From positions 153,608-217,607 of the forward strand of contig NZ_PTPZ01000005.1 in the NCBI RefSeq assembly GCF_002943105.1: DNA of 64,000 nucleotides. Direction: 5' to 3'. Position numbers and translations under genes: made by a program. Source of the stretch: Cloacibacterium normanense (GTDB lineage: Bacteria; Bacteroidota; Bacteroidia; Flavobacteriales; Weeksellaceae). This document shows, one piece after another, positions 39,429 through 49,068 of this stretch. The notes under the pieces are model-generated. The model was given only the letters and a program-made list of their open reading frames with translations, made no database searches and was not told the origin of the DNA. Positions within the stretch are counted from its first letter, which is position 1. Every line of letters starts with the position of its first letter.

Positions 39429-41765
39429 ATGTTTAGCATAAAGTCAAAATTCTTATTAGCAGTAGTATTAATTTCTGGTTACGCTCATTCTCAAGAAGTT
39501 GTAAATAAACCATACTACAATTACCAAACAAAAGAGTATCAATCTAAAAAGTCTGTTTTCGTAAATTCTTTGTTGAAAAAGATGACTCTAGACGAAAAAC
39601 TAGGTCAACTTAATCTTCCCGGAGCAGGTGATATTACAACGGGACAAGCTCAAAGTTCTGATATTGCAAAGAAAATACAAGAAGGAAAAGTAGGTGGTCT
39701 CTTTAATATTAAAGGAGTAGAAAAAATTAGAGAAGTTCAAAAAATTGCCGTAGAGAAAAGCCGTTTAAAAATTCCTTTGCTTTTCGGGATGGATGTAATT
39801 CATGGTTATGAAACCAATTTTCCTATTCCTCTTGGTTTGGCTTCTTCTTTTGATACTCAATTAGTGCAGCAATCTGCAAGAATAGCAGCAAATGAAGCAA
39901 GTGCAAGTGGTATTAACTGGACTTTCTCGCCAATGGTAGATATTTCTAGAGATCCAAGATGGGGAAGAGTAGCAGAAGGAGCTGGAGAAGATCCTTATTT
40001 AGGTTCCGAAATGGCAAAAGCAATGGTTTTTGGTTATCAAGGAAAAGATTTATCTCTGAATAATACGATAATGGCTTGTGTAAAACATTTCGCATTGTAC
40101 GGAGCTCCAGAAGCTGGTAGAGATTATAATACGGTAGACATGAGCCATGTAAGAATGTATAATGAATACTTTCCTCCATATAAAGCTGCTGTAGATGCAG
40201 GTGTAGGTTCTGTGATGGCTTCTTTTAATGAAGTAGACGGAATTCCTGCAACAGGAAACAAATGGTTAATGACTGAAGTTCTTAGAAATCAATGGAAATT
40301 CAAAGGTTTCGTGGTGACTGATTATACAGGTATTAATGAAATGATAGACCACGGAATGGGAGATTTACAGCAAGTTTCGGCTTTGGCAATGAACGCTGGT
40401 GTAGATATGGATATGGTAGGCGAAGGTTTTCTTACTACCCTTAAAAAATCTGTACAAGAAGGAAAAGTAAATATCAAACAAATTGATTTAGCCGTAAAAA
40501 GAATTCTTGAAGCAAAATATGATTTAGGACTTTTTGAGGATCCATATAAATATTGTGATGCAAACAGATCAAAAAATGAAGTTTACAGTCAGGCAAACAG
40601 AGATATGGCCAGAAATATTGCAGCACAGTCAATGGTTTTAATGAAAAACACCAATGAAATTCTTCCTTTAAAATCTCAAAAAAATATTGCTGTAATTGGG
40701 CCATTAGCAGACAATGCTGAAAACATGCCGGGAACTTGGAGCGTTGCTGCAAAACATAAAGATGCGATTTCGCTTTTAGCAGGTCTTAAAAAGACTTTCG
40801 GTAATTCTGTGAATTTTACTTATGCTAAAGGTTCTAATATAGATTATGATGCAACTTTCGAACAAAACGCTGCTATGTTTGGCAAAAACACTTACAGAGA
40901 CAGCAGAAGCAAAGAAGAAATGCTGAAAGAAGCAGTTGAGGTTGCTAATAAAGCAGATGTAATTCTTCTTGCCATTGGCGAAACTGCTGAAATGAGCGGC
41001 GAATCTAGTTCTAGAACCAATATTTCTATTCCACAAGCTCAAAAAGATTTATTAAAAGAATTGAAAAAAACAGGTAAGCCAATTGTTTTGGTATTATTTG
41101 CAGGTAGAGCAATGGAAATCAATGAAGAAAGTGAATTAGCAGATGCTATTCTTAATGTATGGTTCCCAGGATCAGAAGCTGGTTTAGCAATTTCGGATGT
41201 ACTTTTTGGTAAAGTAAATCCTTCCGCTAAATTACCGATGACTTTCCCAAGAAGTGTAGGTCAAGTTCCTATTTTCTACAATCACAAAAATACAGGAAGA
41301 CCTTTAGATACTGAAAAAACAGAGAAATGTGAGTTTCAAAAATTCCGTTCTAATTATTTAGATGAATGTAACACTCCACTTTATCCATTTGGTTATGGTT
41401 TAAGTTACACTCAGTTTGCATACAATAATCTAAATGTAAGTTCTAAAAATTTAAAAGGAAACCAAACTTTAAAAGTTTCTGTAGAATTGAAAAATTCTGG
41501 AAAATACGACGGTGCAGAAATCGTACAATTATACATCAGAGACATGGTAGGTAGCAATACAAGACCAGTAAAAGAATTGAAAGGTTTCCAAAAAGTGTAT
41601 TTAAAAGTTGGTGAAACCAAAACGGTTACCTTTAATATAACTCCAGAAGATTTAAAGTTCTATGATAATAACCTAAAATACGATTGGGAATCTGGCGAAT
41701 TTGAAATTTTTGTAGGAGGTGATTCTCAAAAGACCGTTTCTCAAAAAATCACTTGGAATAAATAA
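39429..41765 (+). CDS. bglX: GH3 beta-glucosidase (BglX type)
   Basis: This periplasmic glycoside hydrolase releases glucose from beta-gluco-oligosaccharides. It has 778 residues with a signal peptide (cleavage near AHSQ, about 22). The GH3 N-terminal barrel carries the nucleophile Asp298 in VVTDYTG and the substrate motif KHFALYGAPEAGRDYN. The second domain has GETAEMSGESSSRTNI. A C-terminal fibronectin type III-like domain (about 670-778) is standard for BglX. The gene opens a run of seven further plus-strand genes. With the GH144-like enzymes downstream it could act on beta-1,2-linked gluco-oligosaccharides; from memory, GH3 enzymes in Bacteroides do this in similar loci. Confidence 0.93.
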   Translation: MFSIKSKFLLAVVLISGYAHSQEVVNKPYYNYQTKEYQSKKSVFVNSLLKKMTLDEKLGQLNLPGAGDITTGQAQSSDIAKKIQEGKVGGLFNIKGVEKIREVQKIAVEKSRLKIPLLFGMDVIHGYETNFPIPLGLASSFDTQLVQQSARIAANEASASGINWTFSPMVDISRDPRWGRVAEGAGEDPYLGSEMAKAMVFGYQGKDLSLNNTIMACVKHFALYGAPEAGRDYNTVDMSHVRMYNEYFPPYKAAVDAGVGSVMASFNEVDGIPATGNKWLMTEVLRNQWKFKGFVVTDYTGINEMIDHGMGDLQQVSALAMNAGVDMDMVGEGFLTTLKKSVQEGKVNIKQIDLAVKRILEAKYDLGLFEDPYKYCDANRSKNEVYSQANRDMARNIAAQSMVLMKNTNEILPLKSQKNIAVIGPLADNAENMPGTWSVAAKHKDAISLLAGLKKTFGNSVNFTYAKGSNIDYDATFEQNAAMFGKNTYRDSRSKEEMLKEAVEVANKADVILLAIGETAEMSGESSSRTNISIPQAQKDLLKELKKTGKPIVLVLFAGRAMEINEESELADAILNVWFPGSEAGLAISDVLFGKVNPSAKLPMTFPRSVGQVPIFYNHKNTGRPLDTEKTEKCEFQKFRSNYLDECNTPLYPFGYGLSYTQFAYNNLNVSSKNLKGNQTLKVSVELKNSGKYDGAEIVQLYIRDMVGSNTRPVKELKGFQKVYLKVGETKTVTFNITPEDLKFYDNNLKYDWESGEFEIFVGGDSQKTVSQKITWNK

Positions 41766-41775
41766 ATCTCAAAAT

Positions 41776-43575
41776 ATGAGAGCTTTTATCATCGCATTGT
41801 TTTCTGTTGTGTTCTTTTCGGCACAGCAGAAAACTTATTGTAATCCTATTAATATAGATTACGGATATACTCCCATTCCTAATTTTGCAACTCAAGGAAA
41901 ACATAGAGCAACTGCAGATCCAGTAATTGTTAATTTCAAAGGAAAATACTTCCTTTTTAGTACCAATCAATGGGGATATTGGTGGAGTGAAGACATGTTA
42001 AATTGGAATTTTATTTCTAGAAAATTCTTAAAACCCGAAAACGAATTTCCAAACAGAGAAGCTGGTAAAGTAGACCATAAATTAGATGTTAATCATCAAG
42101 TTTATGATGAATTATGTGCGCCTGCAGTTTTCGAAATGAATGATGAATTGTACGTAATAGGTTCTACACACGGACCGAATTTTGCCATTTGGAAATCTAA
42201 AAATCCTACAAAAGATGAATGGGAAATTGCGGTAGATAATTTTAAAGTAGGAGCTTGGGATCCCGCCTTTTTGTATGATAAAGATTTGAAAAAACTGTTC
42301 TTGTATTGGGGTTCAAGCAATGAATTTCCACTTCTAGGAACTGAGATTAATACGCAAACATTGCAATCTGAAGGTTACGTAAAACCATTGATGTCTTTGC
42401 ATCCAGATGATCACGGTTGGGAAAGATTTGGAGAATATAATGACAATACTTTTCTCAAACCATTTATGGAAGGAGCTTGGGTAACTAAGCATAATAATAA
42501 GTATTATCTGCAATATGGCGCTCCAGGAACTGAGTTTAGCGGTTACGCAGATGGAGTTTATGTGAGCAATAATCCGCTGGAAGGATTTTCTTATCAAAAA
42601 CACAACCCTTTCTCATATAAACCCGGTGGTTTTGCAAGAGGAGCAGGACATGGTGCTACTTATCAAGATAATTTCGGGCAATATTGGCATGTTTCTACCA
42701 TGGTCATTAGCCAAAAAAATAATTTTGAAAGAAGGATTGGAATTTGGCCAGCTGGTTTTGATCAAGATGATGTGATGTACAGTAATACAGCTTACGGTGA
42801 TTATCCTACTTATCTTCCATATAAAAATGCAGACCATATTAAAGGATTGTTTACAGGTTGGATGTTATTAAATTACAATAAACCTGTTAAAGTTTCTTCT
42901 ACTTTAGGAAGTTTCCAACCCAATTTTGCAGTAGATGAAGATATTAAAACGTATTGGAGTGCTAAAACTGGTGGCGCTAATGAATATATACAAACAGATT
43001 TAGGCGAAAGATCCTTAGTGAAAGCTATTCAAATCAATTTTGCAGACCAAGATGCTGAGTTTTTAGGTAAAACTTTAGGTAAATCTCATCAATATAAAAT
43101 CTATGCTTCGGATGACGAAAAAAACTGGAAATTAGTGGTAGACAAGTCAAATAACACCAAAGATGTACCTCACGATTATATAGAAATAGAGAAACCATTT
43201 ACCGCAAGATATCTTAAAATTCAAAACATTAAAATGCCTACTGGCAAATTTGCCATCAGTGGATTGAGAGTTTTCGGAAATGGAAGTGGTGAAAAGCCTC
43301 AAAAAGTAGAAAATTTTGTGGTTCTGAGAAATCCAAAAGAAAAAGCAGGAGAGAGAAGAAGTTCATGGTTAAAATGGAAGCAAAATAACTTAGCAGATGG
43401 CTATGTAATTTACTTTGGAAAGTCTCCAGACAAGATGTACGGAAGTATTATGGTTTATGGTAAGAATGACTACTATTTTACCGGGATGGATGCTGCAGAT
43501 ACTTATTATTTTCAGATAGAAGCCTTCAATAATAATGGTATTTCAGAAAAAACCGAAATTGCAAAAGTTGAGTAA
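41776..43575 (+). CDS. GH43-like glycosidase with discoidin (F5/8C) and FnIII-like domains
   Basis: ATG 41776 starts a signal peptide (MRAFIIALFSVVFFSAQQ), 10 bp after bglX; the longer frame runs back into bglX. The 599-residue protein has a five-blade GH43-type domain (about residues 35-350) with the expected Asp in HRATADPVIVN, and WDPAFLYD as the next blade. A galactose-binding/discoidin domain (about 375-500) has ARYLKIQNIKMP. An FnIII-like tail (about 510-599) has DGYVIYFGKSPD. GH43-type enzymes usually cleave arabinosides, xylosides or galactosides; specificity is unknown here. No type IX C-terminal sorting signal is evident. Confidence 0.87.
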   Translation: MRAFIIALFSVVFFSAQQKTYCNPINIDYGYTPIPNFATQGKHRATADPVIVNFKGKYFLFSTNQWGYWWSEDMLNWNFISRKFLKPENEFPNREAGKVDHKLDVNHQVYDELCAPAVFEMNDELYVIGSTHGPNFAIWKSKNPTKDEWEIAVDNFKVGAWDPAFLYDKDLKKLFLYWGSSNEFPLLGTEINTQTLQSEGYVKPLMSLHPDDHGWERFGEYNDNTFLKPFMEGAWVTKHNNKYYLQYGAPGTEFSGYADGVYVSNNPLEGFSYQKHNPFSYKPGGFARGAGHGATYQDNFGQYWHVSTMVISQKNNFERRIGIWPAGFDQDDVMYSNTAYGDYPTYLPYKNADHIKGLFTGWMLLNYNKPVKVSSTLGSFQPNFAVDEDIKTYWSAKTGGANEYIQTDLGERSLVKAIQINFADQDAEFLGKTLGKSHQYKIYASDDEKNWKLVVDKSNNTKDVPHDYIEIEKPFTARYLKIQNIKMPTGKFAISGLRVFGNGSGEKPQKVENFVVLRNPKEKAGERRSSWLKWKQNNLADGYVIYFGKSPDKMYGSIMVYGKNDYYFTGMDAADTYYFQIEAFNNNGISEKTEIAKVE

Positions 43576-43682
43576 TTCATAAAAAAGAGCTTGTATAAAG
43601 GCTTCAGATTTACTTTTTTAATGATTTTTAACATTTTTTTTAAAAAATTAACAAAATAAATGTTATGGATTAAATAAAATTG

Positions 43683-43690
43683 TACATTTG
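43683..43690 (+). promoter_or_regulatory. -7 element upstream of susC
   Basis: TACATTTG, a match to TAnnTTTG, lies 58 bases before the susC start in the only sizeable gap (173 bp) of the locus. A well-spaced TTG is not present, so it may need an activator. Confidence 0.45.
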
Positions 43691-43748
43691 ATTTTATATT
43701 TTGTCTCAAAATAAGATAATAAAAAATAATTTTTAATTCATTATTGTT

Positions 43749-46559
43749 ATGGTGAAAAACACTGTGAAATTAACAAGTATGATAGCTGCAATTTACTTAT
43801 TTGCAGGATATCAAGAATTAAGCGCTCAAACAAAAGATTCGCTTAAAGAAAAGCAAATAGAAGAGGTAGTGATGATTGGGTATGGTAGTAGAAAAAAAGT
43901 AGATAATACTACTTCTATCAGCTCTTTAAACCCAGAAGAAATTACAAAAACAAAAGTTCTTAATGCTACTCAAGCTATTCAAGGGAAAGCTGCAGGTGTA
44001 ACTGTAATCGCTTCTGATTTACCAGGTTCTACGCCTACGGTAATTATTAGAGGTTTAGGTACTGCGGAAAGTGGAAGAACTCCACTTTATGTTGTTGATG
44101 GGATGTTTGTTGATAATATTAATAATATTAACTCAAACGACATTCTCACTTATGATATTTTGAAAGATGCATCTGCGTTGGCTATTTATGGAAACAGAGC
44201 TGCAAATGGAGTAATTATTGTAACAACTAAAAGCGGAAAAGGAAAAAAAATCACTGTTGAATATGATGGATTTACAGGGGTAAGAATGCCGTTAAAAAAA
44301 GTTAAAATGGCAGGTAGTAATTTGTTTTCTTATTATACAAATACTGCATTGTCAAGTACAAAATTCTCTCAAGATCAGCCAATTAATACAGATTGGTTTG
44401 ATGCTATAACGCGTACGGGAACATATAACCAACATAATGTATCCCTTTCTGGTGCTTCAGAAAATGCTAAATACTTTTTAAGTTTGAGCAATTATGATGA
44501 AAAAGCAATTTTAAAAGGTTCTGATTTTAACCGAGCTACAGTTAGAACCAATAATGAATTTAAGGTTAGCAAAGGAATTACGATTTCTCAAAACTTTAGT
44601 GTAGCATTTAATAATGTTACACCTAAGCCTTTAGGTGTTTTCACTACAGCTTATAAACAATCTCCTATAGTTCCTTTATATTATCCAGACGGAAAATATG
44701 GGGTATCTTTTGTGGGGGCTAATGGATTTGCATCTCCTACAGGTTCTTCATTTAACAATGTAGGTAATCCTCTTGCACAATTAAATTTCTTTAAAGAAAG
44801 ACAAAATGCAGTAACACTACAGGGAGGATTAAAATTGGATATGAGTATTTTAAAAGATTTAAAATTAACATCACAATTTAATGGAGAATATTATAACTTT
44901 AAAAGTTATAATTATGCAGATTCTAAAGCAATTTGGTTGGCAGCAGACCCTACAAGAGTTTCTAGTGCATACAAAGCTGAAGACCCTATTAATTTATTAA
45001 ATAATACCAAAACAGATTATTTTAATTGGGTACTAACAAATTACTTAACCTATAATAAAAAAATTGGAGTACATGATATTGAAGCTACTGTGGGGATGGA
45101 AGTCTCTGAGAGAAGTGGAGAAAATTATTTCTATATGCAAAGAAAGAACATGATTGCTAATAGTAATTATTGGGATTTAGATGGTCAAAATTATCAAAGT
45201 CAAATTAATATAGTAAATAGCAGAAATGGAAATAATAACAGAACTACATCTTATTTTGCTAGAGGTCAGTATAAGTTAATGAATAAATATTTAGTTACTG
45301 CCACAATTAGAAGGGATGGTTCTTCACAATTTATGGAAGGTAGCAAATGGGGTAATTTCCCAGCATTTGGTTTAGGATGGGTTATCTCTGAGGAAAACTT
45401 CTTAAAAGATAATTCTGTAATTAACCTTTTAAAATTAAGAGGAGGTTGGGGTAGATTAGGAAACCAAAATGTACGACTTAATATTTTACCTTTCGCTACA
45501 GGAGATGTATATAATTATGCATTTGGTGGTTTAACCTCTTCAAGTGGTAATACAATAGATCAAGTTTATGATCCAAATCTTTCTTGGGAAGTTACGGAAG
45601 AATCTACAGTTGGTTTAGATTATGAATTGTTAAATAGAAGATTAAGAGGTTCAGTAGATGTTTATAACAGAGTGACTAAAAATATCATTTTAGGAGCAAT
45701 TCCTCTTCTGACTTCTGGTATTTCTAATTATGGTTATGCTCATTTAGGAGAAGTAACCAATAAAGGGATAGAACTTGGATTGAGTTGGGATGATAAAATC
45801 AATGAAAATTTAAGCTATAGCATTGGTGGTAATTATTCTTACAATGATAATAAACTGAATAAAGTAGCAACTAATATTAACCCAATCAGAGGTGGTAGTC
45901 TTGGTAATGGACAATACACTAAATTGCTTTCAGAATTGGCACTTAATCAACCTTTAGGAAGTTTCTGGTTATGGGAAGTTTCTGGAAAAGATGCCAATGG
46001 TAATTTTACCTATGTAGATGTAGATGGTGACGGTAGAACAGGAGCAAATGACTTGGATGATAGAAAATTTATGGGCTCATATATTCCTAAGTCTACATTT
46101 GGTGTTAATATAGGCTTGAAATATAAAAATGTAGATTTTTCAGCCAATGGATATGGAACATTTGGTGCTAAAGTTTATAATGGAAAAAAAGCTCAAAGAT
46201 TCTCTGGAGAAAATATAGAATATAGTGTGGCTAATGATTTTTGGACCGCTACCAATACAGATTCTGCAAATCCAGCACCTTTTAATGCGGTTCCAATTGC
46301 GTCTGATTATTATTTAGAATCAGGAGATTTCTTTAGAGTAAATAACATCACTCTCGGGTATACATTAAGTAAAACTGTAGATTATCTTTCAAATGTTAGA
46401 CTTTATGTAAGTGCTATTAACCCTATAATTATCCAAAAGTTTTCTGGATTCAGTCCAGAGCTTAATGCAAACGGGAATCCTTATGATTTAACAGGAGTAG
46501 AGCTAGATGCTTATCCTACTTTAAGATCATTTGTATTTGGAATTAATCTTAAATTTTAA
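43749..46559 (+). CDS. SusC/RagA-family TonB-linked outer-membrane porin
   Basis: It imports oligosaccharides through the outer membrane with its SusD lid. It has 936 residues. After the signal peptide (to about SAQ, residue 27) the sequence goes straight to a TonB-box-like and plug region, IEEVVMIGYGSRKKVDN, then PSTPTVIIRGLGTAESG and NAANGVIIVTTKSG-type plug motifs. The ~80-residue carboxypeptidase-regulatory-like domain normally found between signal and plug in SusC proteins is missing, which explains the shortish length. The barrel ends in an aromatic-rich strand (SFVFGINLKF). It is followed 11 bp later by susD and has its own candidate promoter. Confidence 0.95.
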   Translation: MVKNTVKLTSMIAAIYLFAGYQELSAQTKDSLKEKQIEEVVMIGYGSRKKVDNTTSISSLNPEEITKTKVLNATQAIQGKAAGVTVIASDLPGSTPTVIIRGLGTAESGRTPLYVVDGMFVDNINNINSNDILTYDILKDASALAIYGNRAANGVIIVTTKSGKGKKITVEYDGFTGVRMPLKKVKMAGSNLFSYYTNTALSSTKFSQDQPINTDWFDAITRTGTYNQHNVSLSGASENAKYFLSLSNYDEKAILKGSDFNRATVRTNNEFKVSKGITISQNFSVAFNNVTPKPLGVFTTAYKQSPIVPLYYPDGKYGVSFVGANGFASPTGSSFNNVGNPLAQLNFFKERQNAVTLQGGLKLDMSILKDLKLTSQFNGEYYNFKSYNYADSKAIWLAADPTRVSSAYKAEDPINLLNNTKTDYFNWVLTNYLTYNKKIGVHDIEATVGMEVSERSGENYFYMQRKNMIANSNYWDLDGQNYQSQINIVNSRNGNNNRTTSYFARGQYKLMNKYLVTATIRRDGSSQFMEGSKWGNFPAFGLGWVISEENFLKDNSVINLLKLRGGWGRLGNQNVRLNILPFATGDVYNYAFGGLTSSSGNTIDQVYDPNLSWEVTEESTVGLDYELLNRRLRGSVDVYNRVTKNIILGAIPLLTSGISNYGYAHLGEVTNKGIELGLSWDDKINENLSYSIGGNYSYNDNKLNKVATNINPIRGGSLGNGQYTKLLSELALNQPLGSFWLWEVSGKDANGNFTYVDVDGDGRTGANDLDDRKFMGSYIPKSTFGVNIGLKYKNVDFSANGYGTFGAKVYNGKKAQRFSGENIEYSVANDFWTATNTDSANPAPFNAVPIASDYYLESGDFFRVNNITLGYTLSKTVDYLSNVRLYVSAINPIIIQKFSGFSPELNANGNPYDLTGVELDAYPTLRSFVFGINLKF

Positions 46560-46570
46560 AATTTGAAATC

Positions 46571-48037
46571 ATGAATAAAAAAATAATATTATTGTCCTCT
46601 ATTTTGCTTTTATCTTTGTCTTCACAAAGTTGCAGCAATGATTATTTAGATGTTCCGCTAACACAATCTATTTCAGCAGAAGACCTATCTTTATATAATA
46701 ATAACGCAGGAGCTGAAGGATTCGTAACTGCTATTTATGCTAAATTTTTAGATTGGAATGTAAGTTCATTCTCATGGATTGGTATCACAAGTATTGCAAG
46801 TGATGAAGCAGATAAAGGCTCTTCTCCAGGAGATACAGGGGGTGATAAAAATTTATTAGATGCACTTAATTTTACTCCAACTGGAGGTTCTATAGAAGAA
46901 GTTTTCAAAGCTAATTACCAAATTGTAAATAGATGTAATCAGGCGCTATTTTTTATACCTCAGTTAAATAATGCAGATGCAGCACTAAGAGATAGATTAA
47001 TTGGAGAAGCTAAGTTTCTTAGAGCATTTACTTATTTTACTTTAGTAAGAACTTATGGAGGAGTACCTATTGTAGATCATGTCCCAGTAGCAGGAAATGA
47101 AGATGATAGAGTAATGCAGCTTACAAGAAAATCAAAAGAAGAAGTCTATGCATTTATAGAAAAAGACTTAAGAGACGCTATTAATGCATTACCAGAAAAA
47201 TCTGCTTATACAGGAGCAAACGTAGGTAGAGCTTCTAAAGGAGCAGCTTATGCTCTATTAGCTAAAGTTTCTTTATACCAAAAGAAATGGCAACAAGTTA
47301 TAGACAACTGTAATATGGTTACTGGGTATTCATTAACTCCAGATTTCCAAGAAATTTATAAAATTACAGGTGAAAACAATGCTGAATCTATTTTTGAAAT
47401 TCAAGGACAAGGCGGTATAGGTAAACCAGGAATACAACAATATTCTCAGACTCAAGGAGCTCGTGGAGCTGGAGGCTGGGGTTGGGGCTTTAGTACTCCT
47501 TCTCAAGGATTAGTAGATGCTTTTAATGAACAAGGTGATACTGAAAGAAGAGATGCAACCATCATTTTTAGAAATTCTACCCTTTATGATGGAAGAGTAG
47601 TTCCTGCTACAGTAGAGAATCCTTATTATAACTACAAAGCGTATTCGTCTAACTTCTCTGGTAATGATGATTCAGACGCTAATATTAGATATTTAAGATA
47701 TGCAGAAGTTCTGCTTATGAAAGCAGAAGCTTTAAATGAACTTAACCAAACAAGTGCTGCTGCTCCATTCCTTAACCAAGTGAGAAACAGAGCAGGTTTA
47801 GCAAATACCACTGCTACAACCCAAGCAGATTTCAGAACAGCTATTTACAAAGAAAGAAGATTAGAATTGGCTTTTGAGCATGACAGATGGTATGATATCA
47901 TTAGAACAGGTCAGGCTCAAGCTGCAATGGCTGCTAATGGAAAAACTTTTGTAGTTGGCAAGCATGAGGTTTATCCTATTCCTCAATCTTTTATCAATGA
48001 ATCTAAAGGGTTGTCTCAACAAAATCCTGGTTATTAA
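46571..48037 (+). CDS. SusD/RagB-family surface glycan-binding lipoprotein
   Basis: This 488-residue lipoprotein (lipobox LSSQSC, Cys about 21) forms the lid of the SusC porin. The SusD N-terminal pattern YQIVNRCNQALFFIP, the core RLIGEAKFLRAFTYFTLVRTYGGVPIVD and the TPR-like GRASKGAAYALLAKVSLYQKKW are all present (each read in parts). The C-terminal RYAEVLLMKAEALNEL and ERRLELAFEHDRWYDIIRTG complete the fold. Partnered with SusC directly upstream; the glycan cannot be read from the sequence. Confidence 0.96.
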   Translation: MNKKIILLSSILLLSLSSQSCSNDYLDVPLTQSISAEDLSLYNNNAGAEGFVTAIYAKFLDWNVSSFSWIGITSIASDEADKGSSPGDTGGDKNLLDALNFTPTGGSIEEVFKANYQIVNRCNQALFFIPQLNNADAALRDRLIGEAKFLRAFTYFTLVRTYGGVPIVDHVPVAGNEDDRVMQLTRKSKEEVYAFIEKDLRDAINALPEKSAYTGANVGRASKGAAYALLAKVSLYQKKWQQVIDNCNMVTGYSLTPDFQEIYKITGENNAESIFEIQGQGGIGKPGIQQYSQTQGARGAGGWGWGFSTPSQGLVDAFNEQGDTERRDATIIFRNSTLYDGRVVPATVENPYYNYKAYSSNFSGNDDSDANIRYLRYAEVLLMKAEALNELNQTSAAAPFLNQVRNRAGLANTTATTQADFRTAIYKERRLELAFEHDRWYDIIRTGQAQAAMAANGKTFVVGKHEVYPIPQSFINESKGLSQQNPGY

Positions 48038-48054
48038 TCTTTAATTTAATTATT

Positions 48055-49020
48055 ATGAAAAAACTTAAAATAAGTTCACTTTTTATTCTTAGTGCTTTTT
48101 TGTTTAGTTGCGAAGATAGTATAGATAAAGAAAACTTGCCTATTCCATATCCAGCAATTGGAGGTTATGAAAATTCAGACGATATAGCTTCAGGTGATTT
48201 AGTTGCTAAGTTTAGTTTTGAAGATAATCTTTCTGATTCAAGAAATAATATAACAGGAGCAGTACCAAATAATGTGGCTTATGCAGTAGGCGCTAAAGGT
48301 AAAGCTTATGATGGATCAGCAACTCAACTAAGATATGCAGTTGCTAATGCTAATTCAGCAATTACAGCACTCAATAATTTTACTATTTCATTTTGGATGA
48401 AATCAGCAAATACTGTTTCTCCAAGTACGCCTGGTCAAGGAAAAGGTGCGCAAGGTATTTTTACAATAGTAAGACCAACTGAATTCTGGGGAGGTATAAA
48501 TTTATATATTGAAAACCCTGATACAGCTTTTCCAGATAGAATAAGATTAAAATTAGGAGTGGAAAACGGCAGAAGTGCAGTAGTTTGGAGAGGTCAAAGT
48601 GTTATTATGAATATTGATGGGCAGAAAAACAAATGGATCCATGTTACGATGACATATGACTCTAATACTAGTAAGGTGAGTTGTTATTTAAATGGTGAAC
48701 TAGCTAGTAATCTTAGTGGTTTTGCTTATGCTCCTGCAACAGGACTAATTGGCTCGGCTCCTTGGTTTTCAGACGATCCAGGCAGTATTGATAATACAAA
48801 AAATGTTCCAGGTTATGGCGTGTTACAAATGGTTGGAACAAACGGCAAGATTGTAATAGGGAATCACCAATTTGAAACCGTGCCTTCTCAAAATGGAGGT
48901 GGTCAAGAAGATTGGGCAACAAGTTTCGCTGGTCAATTAGATGAGTTTAGAATATATAAAGCGGCATTAAAACCTAATGAAGTTTCATCATTGTATCAGC
49001 TCGAAAAGAACAATAGATAA
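48055..49020 (+). CDS. LamG-domain surface lipoprotein
   Basis: This 321-residue lipoprotein (lipobox LFSC, Cys about 19) is followed by one concanavalin-like/LamG domain (about residues 45-315). It is recognised by LVAKFSFEDNLSDSRNN at the start, FTISFWMKS, WIHVTMTYDSNTSKVSCYLNGE in the middle, and FAGQLDEFRIYKAAL at the end. Its place as the third gene after susC-susD, where surface glycan-binding proteins usually sit, suggests it binds the target polysaccharide on the cell surface. It ends just before a terminator hairpin. Confidence 0.87.
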   Translation: MKKLKISSLFILSAFLFSCEDSIDKENLPIPYPAIGGYENSDDIASGDLVAKFSFEDNLSDSRNNITGAVPNNVAYAVGAKGKAYDGSATQLRYAVANANSAITALNNFTISFWMKSANTVSPSTPGQGKGAQGIFTIVRPTEFWGGINLYIENPDTAFPDRIRLKLGVENGRSAVVWRGQSVIMNIDGQKNKWIHVTMTYDSNTSKVSCYLNGELASNLSGFAYAPATGLIGSAPWFSDDPGSIDNTKNVPGYGVLQMVGTNGKIVIGNHQFETVPSQNGGGQEDWATSFAGQLDEFRIYKAALKPNEVSSLYQLEKNNR

Positions 49021-49030
49021 TAATAATTTT

Positions 49031-49056
49031 GAGCCATCTTTATGATGGCTCTTTTT
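49031..49056 (+). terminator. Intra-locus hairpin between LamG gene and first GH144-like gene
   Basis: The stem GAGCCATC / GATGGCTC is followed by five T. It probably reduces, rather than blocks, expression of the enzymes downstream relative to susCD. Confidence 0.75.
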
Positions 49057-49068
49057 AGATCCATTAAT

